Assembly (NCBI RefSeq): GCF_027942865.1
Contig: NC_134526.1
Span: 21,867,784 to 21,931,783, forward strand
DNA length: 64,000 bases
Origin: Odontesthes bonariensis
Taxonomy: Eukaryota > Chordata > Actinopteri > Atheriniformes > Atherinopsidae
Direction: 5' to 3'
Within the stretch, counting starts at the first letter, position 1. Each line of letters opens with the position of its first letter. This document shows, piece after piece, positions 13,556 through 22,479 of the stretch. The translations under genes and the position numbers were made by a program. The notes under the pieces were generated by a model, which was not told the origin of the DNA, did no database searches, and saw only the letters and a list, made by a program, of their open reading frames with translations.

Positions 13556-16196
13556 ACAGAATCCGATTGAGTGAAAGGAAATTGGAATGATTTTAAAGAA
13601 AAGCATCATAGTAGATGAAATACCTCTTAGACCAAAGACTGACAGTAAGTTTGACTGTATGTTACGGAAGAAAACATGATATGTGCCCAATTTGCGACTG
13701 ATGATGGCGACGTCGCTTATTATGAAAGACTTTTTTTCATGTCAGGTTGCTTTAGATGTGATTGAGGAGCTTTGCTTTGAGATGGGACAGCAAAGGTTGG
13801 AGGCGCTGGACGAATATGCCGTCTTCTTGGTCACACACAGAGGTAAGAAGGGTCTTCTTTAAATGGACCTCTAAACTCATTGTATGACGGCGTACTGCTA
13901 CACGAGACATAGAAATAACACAGCTGATGAATAGATGGCAACTGAACCGCTCGCCCGTGCAGGTCAGAACGTGCGTCCCCTGAACAAGCGTGAGTACATC
14001 CTGGACATTGCTACGGAGGCAGAGCCAGTGGACGCCAACTACAGCCTTTGGTTCAGAAGAGTCATCTGGAGTCTGGCTCTTAAACTTGACAACGAGCTCT
14101 ATGTGACCATGCACTATAACCAGGTACAGCCCTGCCGTTAGAAATAAAGGACAGCTGATATCCACTTTCACAGAGTTGCAGATTCAGCCAAAGCTTTAGT
14201 AGGCCAGCAACGTTGGCTCACATTTTTACTTCGTATCTTGTGTCACAACAGTTCTCGTTGTCACATGACGGCAGATATTGTTTCAACAATCATTTATACA
14301 GAATCGTTACCCCACGTGGTCTCTTTTCCAGGTGCTGCCAGACTACCTGAAGGCCTTGCTGAGTGTGGTTCCTCAGGGGAAGGTCAGTGAACAGCATCTG
14401 CAGCAGATTGCCAGGCTGGCAGCCCTACAGCACCGTGCCAAGGACACAGTCTACCTGCCCACCCTGTAAATATAATCCGTATAACATTTTTCTGTAGCAC
14501 AGCACTATGAATCCTTGCTCTCGTTCTGTAAACTCAAACAAAACGGGAGCTCACATGTGGATATGCAGCTATACATGCTTATTCTCACCCATTATACCCA
14601 CTATGTATGCTCACATGTACAGGTAAACTTACACACTGGCCACTTATTCAGTACCTAAAATGCATATGCATAATATAATACAACCCCTCATTAGAAAAAG
14701 TAGGGAAAAAAATGCAGTGATTCTTAAATTTACTTTGAAGAAAAAAGTCCCTTTCCATACCGGCCCTACTTTTCTAATTTGGGGTGGTATATAGCTACTT
14801 CCTTGAGTTAATTAAGGCTTGTTGTTATGTGTGTGTGTGTGTGTGTGTGTTTGTTCAGCCGCGAGGTGCAGGAGTGTGTCCCCCCCCAGTTTTACAGCAA
14901 ACAGGGTTCACAGACGTGGCTGAATATGGCAACTCAGCACATGCAGCAGATTCAGCCATTAAACCCGCACCAGGCCCGTGCGCAGTTCCTTGGTAAGGAA
15001 TCAGCACTTTTTCAATGTGTGCGTGCCTATAAAAACAACATCGTTAGGCGTGTGTAGCGTTACATTACGCATTCATCGGTTTTTCAGCCAGAGTAGCTGC
15101 TCGCATGTTCTTCCTCAAATATAGAGGTGTTGAATTATTCAAGCAGATACGTCTTAGACAGCTGACTGACAAAAAAATGTAATGTAAAATATAAAAGTGA
15201 GTGCAAATGTAAAATGCACCAAATTATTCCTTCATGGAGCATTATTTTAAAAAGCTTGACATTGTTAGCTTATGTACCTTATATACCTTCTTTTTTTTCT
15301 CTCTTTGTTTTTTTCTAGGGCTGGTCAGTGCCTTCTCCATGTTCGGCTCCTCCTTCTTTTACATCCAGAGTTCCAGCTCTGCCTCCGTCCACGCCCCGTG
15401 CATCCTGGCTGTTAATCTGAATGGGTTGCACTTTCTTAACAAGGACACTCACGTAGGTCACAGGCTTACATCTCACAGCCGCATGTGCACACAAGCACCA
15501 GGCTCTGCTCGCTTTAGGTTCCAACTGGCAAAGTGTGGTTGCTGGAAGCCAGCTGTGCTGACACTGATCTGTTTCCATTTAAGAGATCATTCTTTTTATC
15601 AGTTACTTCTAAATAAGGAGTTTGGCCCCCTCTGCTGGTTAAATGTTTGCTGTCAGTCCACATCCATTCAGTGGTAATGTGCTTTATTGTCTCCTGTTTG
15701 TATTTGTGTTGATTTGATTCTTGTTTGGGAGCATGTTCATCTTATCTGTGCATATGTGTTTGTGAGCAGGAGACCATGGTACGTTTCCCCCTGAAGGAGG
15801 TCCAGTCTACTCGCACTCAGAGACCAACTTCAGGCTCCAGTTACCCCTATGTGGAGATCATGATAGGAGACCTGCTCAACCAGCGCATCACACAGCTACA
15901 GCTGGAGCAGGTGTGTGAATATGTTTGTGTGCAAAAGACTAAAAACAAAAAAAAAAGAAAGATTTGAATTAAGTGCACTTTGCTACCATGACCAAAGTTT
16001 GTGTGTTTATACGCTGTTGGCGTGTTTCGCTTGAACGCTTTATCTTCAGAGCCATGCTGTTCAATGTTTGTGTCTCTGTCTGTGTGTTTTCCAGGGCCTG
16101 GAGCTGTGTCGAGTCGTTGCCATGCACATGGAGAACATGTTGTCGCTCAGAGAAAAGAGACTCACCTTGCCACCGAGCGAAATCACCCTGCTATAG
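3..16196 (+). CDS. myo15a: Unconventional myosin XV, C-terminal part (5' end outside window)
   Basis: Partial gene. MYO15A is the actin motor that delivers whirlin, EPS8 and partners to hair-cell stereocilia tips. Exon segments joined by GT-AG sites with matching phase: 3-261, 518-582, 1371-1508, 1605-1662, 1848-1995, 2077-2170, 2268-2388, 2519-2634, 2758-2817, 3619-3694, 3834-3949, 4151-4269, 4438-4579, 5356-5467, 5645-5719, 5988-6190, 6392-6516, 6660-6723, 10944-11016, 11231-11304, 11424-11506, 11604-11734, 11848-11942, 13411-13488, 13746-13842, 13963-14123, 14332-14465, 14859-14992, 15319-15452, 15770-15910, 16095-16196. They sum to 3,528 nt, an exact 1,175 codons plus TAG. Domains in window numbering: Pro/Gln-rich linker 1-290, FERM-F3-like block about 325-505, SH3 about 508-585, MyTH4 about 650-800, FERM about 810-1165, C-terminal ITLL. 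Motor, IQ motifs and first MyTH4 lie upstream. Identity rests on strong similarity to remembered mammalian MYO15A. Least certain are the first donor (262) and the exon 7 acceptor. Which fish paralogue it is cannot be told. Confidence 0.95.
906..1229. mobile_element. hAT MITE with perfect 8-bp target duplication
   Basis: TAGGGCTGG at the left end and CCAGCCCTA at the right end form terminal inverted repeats. TATTTAAT flanks both sides (898-905 and 1230-1237), a perfect 8-bp duplication as made by hAT transposases. The 324-bp body contains AATCG-rich subterminal repeats and no transposase, so it is non-autonomous. It lies in the myo15a intron between exons 2 and 3. The internal part resembles a fish SINE piece. 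Confidence 0.85.
985..1105 (-). repeat. SINE-like fragment inside hAT MITE
   Basis: The interior has GAGAGACAGGAAGCAGGGGG, then GGGGGAACGACACGCAGCA, then GGGACTCGAACC. This order is familiar from tRNA-related fish SINEs, with the GACTCGAACC part resembling a reversed B box. Family assignment is by memory only. Confidence 0.45.
2925..3075 (-). repeat. tRNA-derived SINE fragment (antisense)
   Basis: CAGTGTCTTGCCCGAGGACA and ACAGACCTTCGAACCACC occur in the order known from common fish tRNA-derived SINEs (read from the complementary strand the latter is a B-box-like GGTTCGAAGG). It sits in the intron between myo15a exons 9 and 10. Confidence 0.55.
4109..4139 (+). repeat. (TG)n microsatellite before myo15a exon 12
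   Basis: About 15 TG units, followed by TTGTTTTTCAG and exon 12 at 4151. Confidence 0.95.
4580..5355 (+). other. myo15a: myo15a intron 13
   Basis: A 0.78-kb intron before the SH3 exons. No repeat, RNA gene or exon recognised. Confidence 0.6.
5356..6190 (+). other. myo15a: myo15a SH3 domain exons
   Basis: Exons 14-16 encode an SH3 domain. Visible landmarks are the opening YMVAVRNY (ALYDY-like) strand, the [11 protein letters not shown]-loop/diverging-turn segment, a tryptophan in [12 protein letters not shown], and the closing GVFPSEYV strand. The domain carries an insertion between the RT region and the conserved Trp, as in other MYO15A proteins. An Ala-rich tail with an LPADR segment follows and links to the MyTH4 domain. 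Confidence 0.9.
5601..5640 (+). repeat. (GT)20 microsatellite forming the 3' splice region of myo15a exon 15
   Basis: Twenty GT units run straight into GCAG, the acceptor of exon 15 (start 5645). No conventional pyrimidine tract lies between. Confidence 0.97.
6831..6985 (-). mobile_element. DNA-transposon terminal fragment (Tc1/mariner-like, tentative)
   Basis: The segment begins CAGTGCTGTGCAAAAGTCTT, a start shared by Tc1/mariner-type repeats of fish that carry CAGTxCTGTGCAAAAGTxTT ends. The rest is degenerate. It lies within the 4.2-kb myo15a intron 18. Confidence 0.5.
6986..7469. other. GC-rich repeat-like stretch, unidentified
   Basis: A GC-rich stretch between the transposon terminus and the LINE fragment, containing direct repeats of GGGGCTCGTGGGG-type sequence. 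It looks like imported repeat material, but I cannot name the family. Confidence 0.4.
7461..8240 (-). mobile_element. Non-LTR retrotransposon fragment, endonuclease joined to C terminus
   Basis: On the - strand, 8236-7810 encodes the end of an AP-like endonuclease ([31 protein letters not shown] with the catalytic DHH). It is followed at 7731-7477 by a LINE C-terminal segment ([10 protein letters not shown] ... [16 protein letters not shown] ... LLPPRPDP). The reverse transcriptase that should lie between is missing, so the copy is internally deleted. A TCCA repeat (7461-7478) forms its 3' tail. Clade not assigned. Confidence 0.8.
8600..8735 (+). mobile_element. Tc1-like transposase relic, left part
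   Basis: Reads [18 protein letters not shown] and [16 protein letters not shown] with a stop between them. These match the N-terminal/catalytic approach of fish Tc1-like transposases. The relic resumes after the palindrome at 9664. Confidence 0.7.
8740..9659. mobile_element. 920-bp near-perfect palindromic TTAA element (Kolobok/T2-like MITE)
   Basis: Left arm 8740-9188 and right arm 9211-9659 are reverse complements with no length change and only a handful of mismatches (for example near 8845, 9028 and 9106). A 22-bp spacer separates them. TTAA flanks both ends (8736-8739, 9660-9663), so termini read TTAAAGGGGAACTCC. TTAAAGG ends with a TTAA duplication fit the T2/Kolobok type described in Xenopus; piggyBac also duplicates TTAA. 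No transposase is encoded. It interrupts a Tc1-like relic whose frame resumes when one TTAA is kept. Confidence 0.85.
9664..9712 (+). mobile_element. Tc1-like transposase relic, right part
   Basis: Reads [17 protein letters not shown], continuing the Tc1-like transposase of 8600-8735 directly across the TTAA site. It is cut off at about 9712, where Rex1-like LINE sequence begins. Confidence 0.75.
9713..10785 (+). mobile_element. Rex1-like LINE reverse transcriptase fragment, split by a SINE
   Basis: Left part encodes [34 protein letters not shown], then in another frame [14 protein letters not shown] and [19 protein letters not shown], typical of Rex1-type RT with its FADD box changed to FSDE. 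After a SINE, 10291-10785 continues with [15 protein letters not shown], [17 protein letters not shown] and [20 protein letters not shown]. Frameshifts and stops show it is dead. Confidence 0.8.
10094..10279 (+). repeat. tRNA-derived SINE, sense copy
   Basis: A-box-like TAGTGTAGTGGTAAG and B-box GTTCGAATCC open the element. The tail contains TTGCTTTGGATAAAAGCGTC, the 3' end shared by many fish SINEs with L2-type LINEs, then ATAAAC repeats. It interrupts the Rex1-like LINE. A second copy is at 43184-43350. Confidence 0.85.
11943..13410 (+). other. myo15a: myo15a intron 23
   Basis: A 1.5-kb AT-rich intron. It holds a perfect 17-bp inverted repeat at 12045-12082. No exon or known repeat was recognised. 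Confidence 0.6.
12045..12082. repeat. 17-bp perfect inverted repeat with 4-nt loop
   Basis: TCAATTGTACAGCAATT (12045-12061), loop TACC, then its exact reverse complement (12066-12082). RNA from either strand could form a short hairpin. Its paired stem is short for a microRNA precursor. Confidence 0.9.
13511..13551 (+). repeat. (CA)n microsatellite after myo15a exon 24
   Basis: About 20 CA units, 22 bp downstream of the exon 24 donor (13489). Confidence 0.95.
14829..14850 (+). repeat. (GT)11 microsatellite before myo15a exon 28
   Basis: GT run followed by TTGTTCAG and exon 28 at 14859. Confidence 0.93.
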
Positions 16197-16645
16197 CACG
16201 GACATGCTGATGGAGACACACAGAGATAACAGCTGGATGCCTTATAAATGTACTGTACCTACCTCTATTTTTTATGTAAAATGTTTGATATGTAAAGGCA
16301 CCCTCACGAGAAGTAACACATTTATGATGATGATGTTAAACGCATCTAATTTGGGAAATTCTTTTCATTATCAATCCTTTTTTTTTGTTTTAAATCCATC
16401 GTTCATTGTCTCAGTGAGGCAATTACAGGGGAAATGAAGGCAGGGTATGGTGCATGACTACAATTGTTACAGGAAACACATTTAAGGAAGCAAGTTTTGG
16501 CACATATAAAGTTGTCGTCCACATGACTCAAGAGTTTGCACTAAGTAAATGTTTATAAATACAATGCACATCATGTAAATAGTTTGTACAAATGTAAAGC
16601 TTGTAAATAATGCTGTACATTAAAGTTTGTACTTTTCCCTGTTAT
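16197..16645 (+). other. myo15a: myo15a 3'UTR
   Basis: Sequence after the TAG at 16194-16196 is AT-rich with no long open frame and ends near an ATTAAA poly(A) hexamer at 16619-16624. The end at about 16645 is inferred from usual cleavage spacing. Confidence 0.65.
16619..16624 (+). terminator. myo15a: ATTAAA polyadenylation signal of myo15a
   Basis: ATTAAA lies about 425 bp after the stop codon, followed by a GT/T-rich stretch (TTTGTACTTTT). It is the best candidate poly(A) hexamer before the next gene. Confidence 0.6.
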
Positions 16646-17290
16646 GAAAGTTGCATGAGTTATGTTATTTCACATAAATGAATAGTAAAAAAAAAATTAT
16701 GACAACTAATTCCAAATGCACTAAATATGATAATCGGTGCAGAAACTGGAATTCATAAAAACCCAATTATTTACATTTACTGAGTTCATCTTTTAATTAT
16801 TCCTTCAATGACATCGAAAAAAAATGACATTGACATTAACTTCAATCTTTCAATTTCTCCACAGATATTTAAAATTACCCAAAGAGGACAATAATAGATA
16901 ATTAGGATTAATTAGCCGAGGTGGCTACAGTTTTCCACGTGCACAGCGTGTGCACGTATCAACTAAGCAGGAAAAATAATACGACGGAATAAAGTGTAGG
17001 AATAATTCAACAGTTTCAGGTGAACTTGTCAAGTTTTGTTAAGCTTTGTTTGGCCATTTTCTTTGTGGCTGTTTAATTTTTTGTTAATCACATACCGGTT
17101 TTCGTCGTTAACTGATATCTGTTGCACGCTCGTGCACTCGGCGTGTACTGGCGTCACAAAACAAGCGCGCCTCTGAAGTGCTCCGTTGGGTGGGCGTTTC
17201 TGGGTGGTTTCTCGCAGATTTCATCGCCCTCATTGGTTAAAATTAACGGGGTTCGTGTGAACCGGGAAGAGGAGGGGGCTGTGGTCAAAT
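16646..17290. other. Intergenic interval myo15a-llgl1
   Basis: About 0.65 kb separates the two genes. The first part is AT-rich with nothing recognised; from about 17100 it becomes CpG-rich and runs into the llgl1 promoter. No coding sequence is seen. Confidence 0.6.
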
Positions 17291-17517
17291 CCACCACGAC
17301 CTAAACAGCACCAGAAGAGAGAGGAAAGAGGAGAGTCGTCGCCGCAGCAGCTACAGCTGTAGCCCCGCTTTCAGCCTGCATGGGCTAGTCTGTTAGCTAG
17401 CTTAGCATCGTCCACCAGCGCCAAGCCGCCCTCCCCTGCCGCCGATAACTCCGGCTCGTTATCTCCGCTCTTTCCTCTCCGTCCCACCAGCTCCTGCACC
17501 CTCTACCCGGCTTGAAG
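17100..17517 (+). promoter_or_regulatory. llgl1: CpG-rich llgl1 promoter and 5'UTR
   Basis: CpG density rises here and continues past the start codon. There is no clear TATA box at a fixed distance. The sequence from about 17300 reads as a GA-rich then C-rich leader. A minimal upstream ORF (ATG GGC TAG) lies at 17380-17388. The transcription start is not determinable from sequence alone. Confidence 0.55.
17380..17388 (+). promoter_or_regulatory. Minimal upstream ORF in llgl1 leader
   Basis: ATG GGC TAG, a two-codon ORF, lies 129 nt before the llgl1 start. It acts only if transcription begins upstream of it, which the GA-rich leader suggests but does not prove. Confidence 0.35.
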
Positions 17518-20500
17518 ATGATGAAGTTTAGGTTTCGTCGGCAGGGCACCGACCCGCAGAGAGAGAAAATAAAACAGGAGCTCTTCGCCTTCAACAAGGT
17601 AAAGTAACGGGGGGCAGACGTGGTTTCCTCCCGTTCTGCTGCTCACCCCCCCCTCCTCAAAAAAACTAAAGGAGTGTTTCTAGAAACGGGAGCGGGTTTT
17701 GAAGTGGAGCACCCTGCAGCAGTAAACCTGGCTGCTCGTCTGTGTTACAGTTTCTGCCCTGGTCTGAGAGACAAATTAGCTGCGAAGTGCCGCTTACTGA
17801 TGATGGGCTTAAGTGCGGGGCGCTTTGTCGATGAGTGTCTGGGGGGGGGGGGGGTGTTCGGAGGCTCTCACGGCGTGTTCACAGGCCTGCAAACAAAGTG
17901 AACAACCGAAAAACAATGAACAACATAAAAAAAACCCAACTCGTTCTTGGATCAATGTAACTTTAATTAACCGCCCATAAGTCAGTGATTGGGGATTATA
18001 CGATTTCAGATAGTATTAAATTAAAATGCTGACCACTGCAGCAGTTTGAGCCCCCTGTGACTAATTATTGACCCATATTTCATGCTTTGATGACGAGGGT
18101 GACAGCTTCTTTTCTCAGGGGGCTGCCACAGCTCTGCATGTTTACAGACAAAATCTTGTTTAAGTTTTTCTGGGAGTGTCAGGTTTCATTCTCCTCAACT
18201 CTACATCTACATGGATGTGAACCAGTTTGTGGGAAAGCTTCTTGTGCCTTTGTTACTGTACCATATATTTAGAGCTCCTGGCCTAAACGCATTTCAGATC
18301 CACTTTCAGGAAGCTGCATGTTCTCACCTTCACCACTGTTGGCCTTAAAAGTAGGTTGCAGCAAGGGGGGTGTATTGATATTAGGCATTTCTGTTGCAAT
18401 CTTTTGGATTAACCAACATGGTCCTTGTACCATACTCCTGTACAGATAGACCGGTTTTCCCGTGCTGTGGCCTTGAACTCGTGTTGGTTGAGGCTGCTGC
18501 CTCCACACTGTCACTCAGAGTGTTCCAGATAGCGGGGCTGTCCAAACATCTGATGTCGAAAGACTCCGTTTATCAAGTACAGTGGACGACGTGACATTTA
18601 CTTGATTAAATGCAGAGCTGTGCGTGTATCCGCTCAGATGGCCGTGCGGCCCGTGTCCCAGCTCTCCATAACACCGTGTACTGTTTAAAGAGGAGAATAC
18701 GGAGGAGGTCACAGGGGGGAAAAAAAAAAGTGAGAAATGAAAGCAAATCAGTTGATTGTGGGACTGTTAACTTGGGTCAGAATTTGGAGCGATGAACTGT
18801 GAACATGGACTTGTTCGGTTTTAACCTGGGTGAACGGAACTTTGAACCAGTTCTTGGGAAGTGTGAACCTTGCACAAACCTGTGTCTAAAGTCCCTCAAG
18901 TGTTTGTTCTGCTGAAACAACACACGCGCACACACACTTTACAAAAAAAACAAACAAAAAAAAAATAACTGTTTAGCACCAGCTGCCGCAACTGTCACAG
19001 GGGTGGTCTGTCCACAGGAGGCTTACTTTGATGTGTGTGTGTAACCACGCTGGCACTTTTATAGAGAGAAAGAGTTGATGTTTTATCTCATGTCTGAGCT
19101 CCAAGCTGAACATCCAGTCGGCAGTTTTGGGTCAGAGACTGGTCGTTGTGTTTTAAACCAGTTTTACGTGCCCCTCTGCGTGGTTTCTGTGGATACTTTT
19201 CCCGGCTGCCTGCCATCTCCTGACATGGGCGGGAGGAAAAAGCTGTGAATTTATGTTAATCCCATTTAACAAGGCCCGCAAAGCATTGTAATAAAGCGGT
19301 GTTGCTGCTTTTCAGCGCTTTTTAAGAACGCTCCTTTAACTTTATTTAGGGAGTCCTCCCTTTTAGACGCCTCGCTGACTGCACCGTCTGACAGGCCGAA
19401 GCAGGCCCGCACGCTCGCAGACAGTGAAGCATACCTGTGACACGAATCGGATGTTTCAGTTGGTCTCATTTCTTGTGTTTTTTTCTGTTCATCTCCTCAC
19501 TGTTTTATCTTTCCCGCTCCTGATCTCTGCCCTCTTTCTCACAGACTGTGGAGCATGGTTTCCCTCATCAGCCCAGTGCTCTGGCCTTTGACCCCAAGCT
19601 GCAGCTGATGGCCATCGGCACAAAGTCAGGAGCCATTAAAATGTATCCTTCATTACCGGTGAGCTTCCGTATCGAATAGAATTTGTTTCAGGGGTGGCAT
19701 CCGCATCAGCTGGTTAGGAATCATTCAAATACCCAAGACCCACAGACCGGGAGTACTAGCATTAGAAATTAGATGTTTATATTGAACAAACTGTATTTTT
19801 AAGGCGTATTCTCTGCAGCGAGAAAAAAACCCAGCAAAGAAACCGTTTTCCTTCCTCTGCTGTCAGTTTGCATCTTTTGAAGAGCCCCTCTGTTATCTTT
19901 ACATCAACTCTGCAATGCAGCTCCAGCGCCGTCTTCTGCAGCAGTTTTGCTGTGTTTTCGTACATCCGTCACACTTTTGAGTTGGTGTTGTTCGGCCAAG
20001 TGTTATGTGTGCTGTGCGGGTTGTAGGATGGGAGCATTTCTCTCTTTTAAAAAAAAAAAAAAAAAGAAGTAAGTTTAGTTTTTGTATTTGTGTTTGTGGC
20101 AGTGCTGTTGACGCCACTCTAACTGTTCTGTGAGCATCAAGGAAATCCTGATCAGTTGTGATTGCAGAGGAGCTGTTTATATAATACGAATCCGGCTGAG
20201 CGTTGAGCCGCTGCGTGTGCTCTCAAGTCTCTGTGGGATGTTGCACTGTGTTCACCACTGAGATGAAGTGAAGAGGACTGTCCCATCACTCCCTACCAAA
20301 CCAGACATTGTTGAGCAGTTAGTTTAATTTTTTCTGGATTTTCCTTTCAGAGCTAGTTAGTCCTCTAGTGTACAGAAAGGTTTTTGCCGCACCAGCCAAA
20401 TGTCTGAGATCACCCAGACTGCCCTTTTAAAAACCTTTCTGACATTCAGTTTGAACTCGATTGCAGTGCAAGTGGGTTAGAAAATATGATAAAAATGGAG

Positions 20501-22443
20501 TTTTGTTTACTATCAGTGACACGGTTTCATTACTCTTTGCCCGTGCCAGTAAACTGAAAAACAAACACCATTACAGCATAATTTAAACGCTGCTAAGTGG
20601 ATGATGTTTCTCCTCGGAGGCTCAGAATACCATAAATGCATTTCTCGGTGTGCGGTCAGCAGGAATCTTCACCTCCAACTCTGGCAGAAGCCGTGCTGGA
20701 TTCAGTTAGAACACGGAGGGAAGCTGTAATAGAAATGAGTGTCTGGTTTGGCCCGGGAGATATATTGCAACAAAACTATAATTTGGCTCAGAGCGTCAGT
20801 TGTGTCAGAAATTCCAGCAACTCTGAGGCTCATGCGTTGTCCGCGCGAGGCAGCTCTGTGATTTGTTGATGTCTTCCATCTATGCGGCGGCCAACCCAAC
20901 TAACGCCAGCCGCTCTGTGTTGTTTTGGGCGGATTTGCTCAGACTTTCTGCTCACTGATTTAAACAAGTGAGCTTAGCACGTCCTCAGACAAATGAATAC
21001 GTGTTAAAGGTGTTCGCCCGGCACTGGTCCGCTCATGTGTGTCACGTTTGTATCGTGCGTTTCATGTGCCACTGCATGACCTGCAGCAGAGAGCGGGTAA
21101 TGCGATTTATCACCACAAACATGCCAGTTCGGACCCAAGTTTGCGTGCATGGCGACTGTGTATTGATATGTGGTCAGTATGTACAGATTAATCCTGCGTG
21201 TGAAAGGAGGGTGCAGGCCGCAGATGCACGAGGCCGGAGAATAAACTCTTTGAGATGTGGCTTTAAGAGACGGAGAGACGGAGACTGGCGGTACCAGGCG
21301 GTTGCACCCCAGAGAGAGATGGATAGAGGGAGAAGTGAAGGCGGGAAGAGATGGGAGATAAACAGAGGCAGCGAAGACAAGGGAGTGCGAAAGAGAGCGA
21401 TGGGGAGGGGAAATAACTCTGCTACACGTACTATAAATTCTTGTTGTACACCGCAAAACTCACTTGTCAGCCTGCAAGGTCTAAGCTGCTGTTGGAATTG
21501 GAAAAAGCATTTAGCAAGAATGTTAATTTATTTAGAAGTTGTATCCGTATTCTCGGACACGGACAATGGCTGGTTGCAGAGCCTTAATGTTTAGAGACCT
21601 TTCAGGTAAAGAGAAAACTGCAGATATGTGATATGTGATATGTCCACAGCTGCAGATAGAATTATCTGTCCACGCGTGTTTGTTGTTTTAATTGTTCGAG
21701 CTGTCATACCCAACCTACTTCTCAGGAGCTCCAAAATGGTCTGGAGGTAAACACAAGCTGCTCAAAGGTTAAAGAAGAAGATTACACAGATTTCATTGAT
21801 GAGAAATGATGGTTCAGATTGTCAAATGTGACCATTTCCTACAATTTGCCCCTTAAAGCTTGATTGGTTTTCTTTTTTTTGGGTTTTGGACTTGTTTGAA
21901 ACAATATATGACAAACGTTGATATTCGGTTTCAGTTGAAAAGTCTCTTTTTTGCGTGCGTGTGTGTTTTTTGTCGACACCTCGATAATCTGACTTTGCTT
22001 TGACCCTGAATGTGATTGCCAGCATATCTACTAGTGCAGTCCACACTTCCATCCTTTCAGTGCCAGATGTGCGGTTCGGTTCTACCCTGCTGATGTCTGA
22101 GCAGTCTGTGGAGTGTATTGAATAATCGGACCAGAAAACTTTATTGACTCTGTTACGAAGTAGGAGTGGAAAGTTGCAAAATCTGCGGTACTTGTTTAGT
22201 GTGAACTTCAGTTCTCCATCTTGGCATTGAGAACATCCCCTCCTCTCCTCTTGTTCACATGTGTTCTCTTTCAGCGTCTTGTTCAAGTTTCTCGCTCGCT
22301 CGCTCTTTCCTTTTCTCCTTCTCTCCTTCTCAGCGTGTTTATAAAGGCAGAGTCATATTACACTCTGAGAGTTTCTGCTTCGACCACAGACTGGGGCTCA
22401 GCAGAGGGAAGGGGACAATGTGGTGTTGGTTTTGTTTTGTTCT

Positions 22444-22479
<36 letters not shown>

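Larger units (their letters stand above)
6392..16196 (+). other. myo15a: myo15a MyTH4-FERM tail and PDZ ligand
   Basis: Exons 17-31 encode the second MyTH4 ([10 protein letters not shown] ... [11 protein letters not shown] ... [12 protein letters not shown] ... [11 protein letters not shown]) followed by a FERM domain ([14 protein letters not shown] ... [15 protein letters not shown] ... [11 protein letters not shown] ... [13 protein letters not shown]) and the last residues EITLL. ITLL is a class I PDZ ligand; in mammals this end binds whirlin. All junctions keep frame, although 4.2 kb of transposon-filled intron separates exons 18 and 19. Confidence 0.93.

Noticed and set aside
15234..15677. 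147-codon ORF around myo15a exon 29
   Set aside because: It reads the true exon in frame but extends through both splice sites into intron; only 15319-15452 is coding.
20968..21594. 208-codon ORF in llgl1 intron 2
   Set aside because: No recognisable domain, no splice support, composition like translated intron; likely chance.
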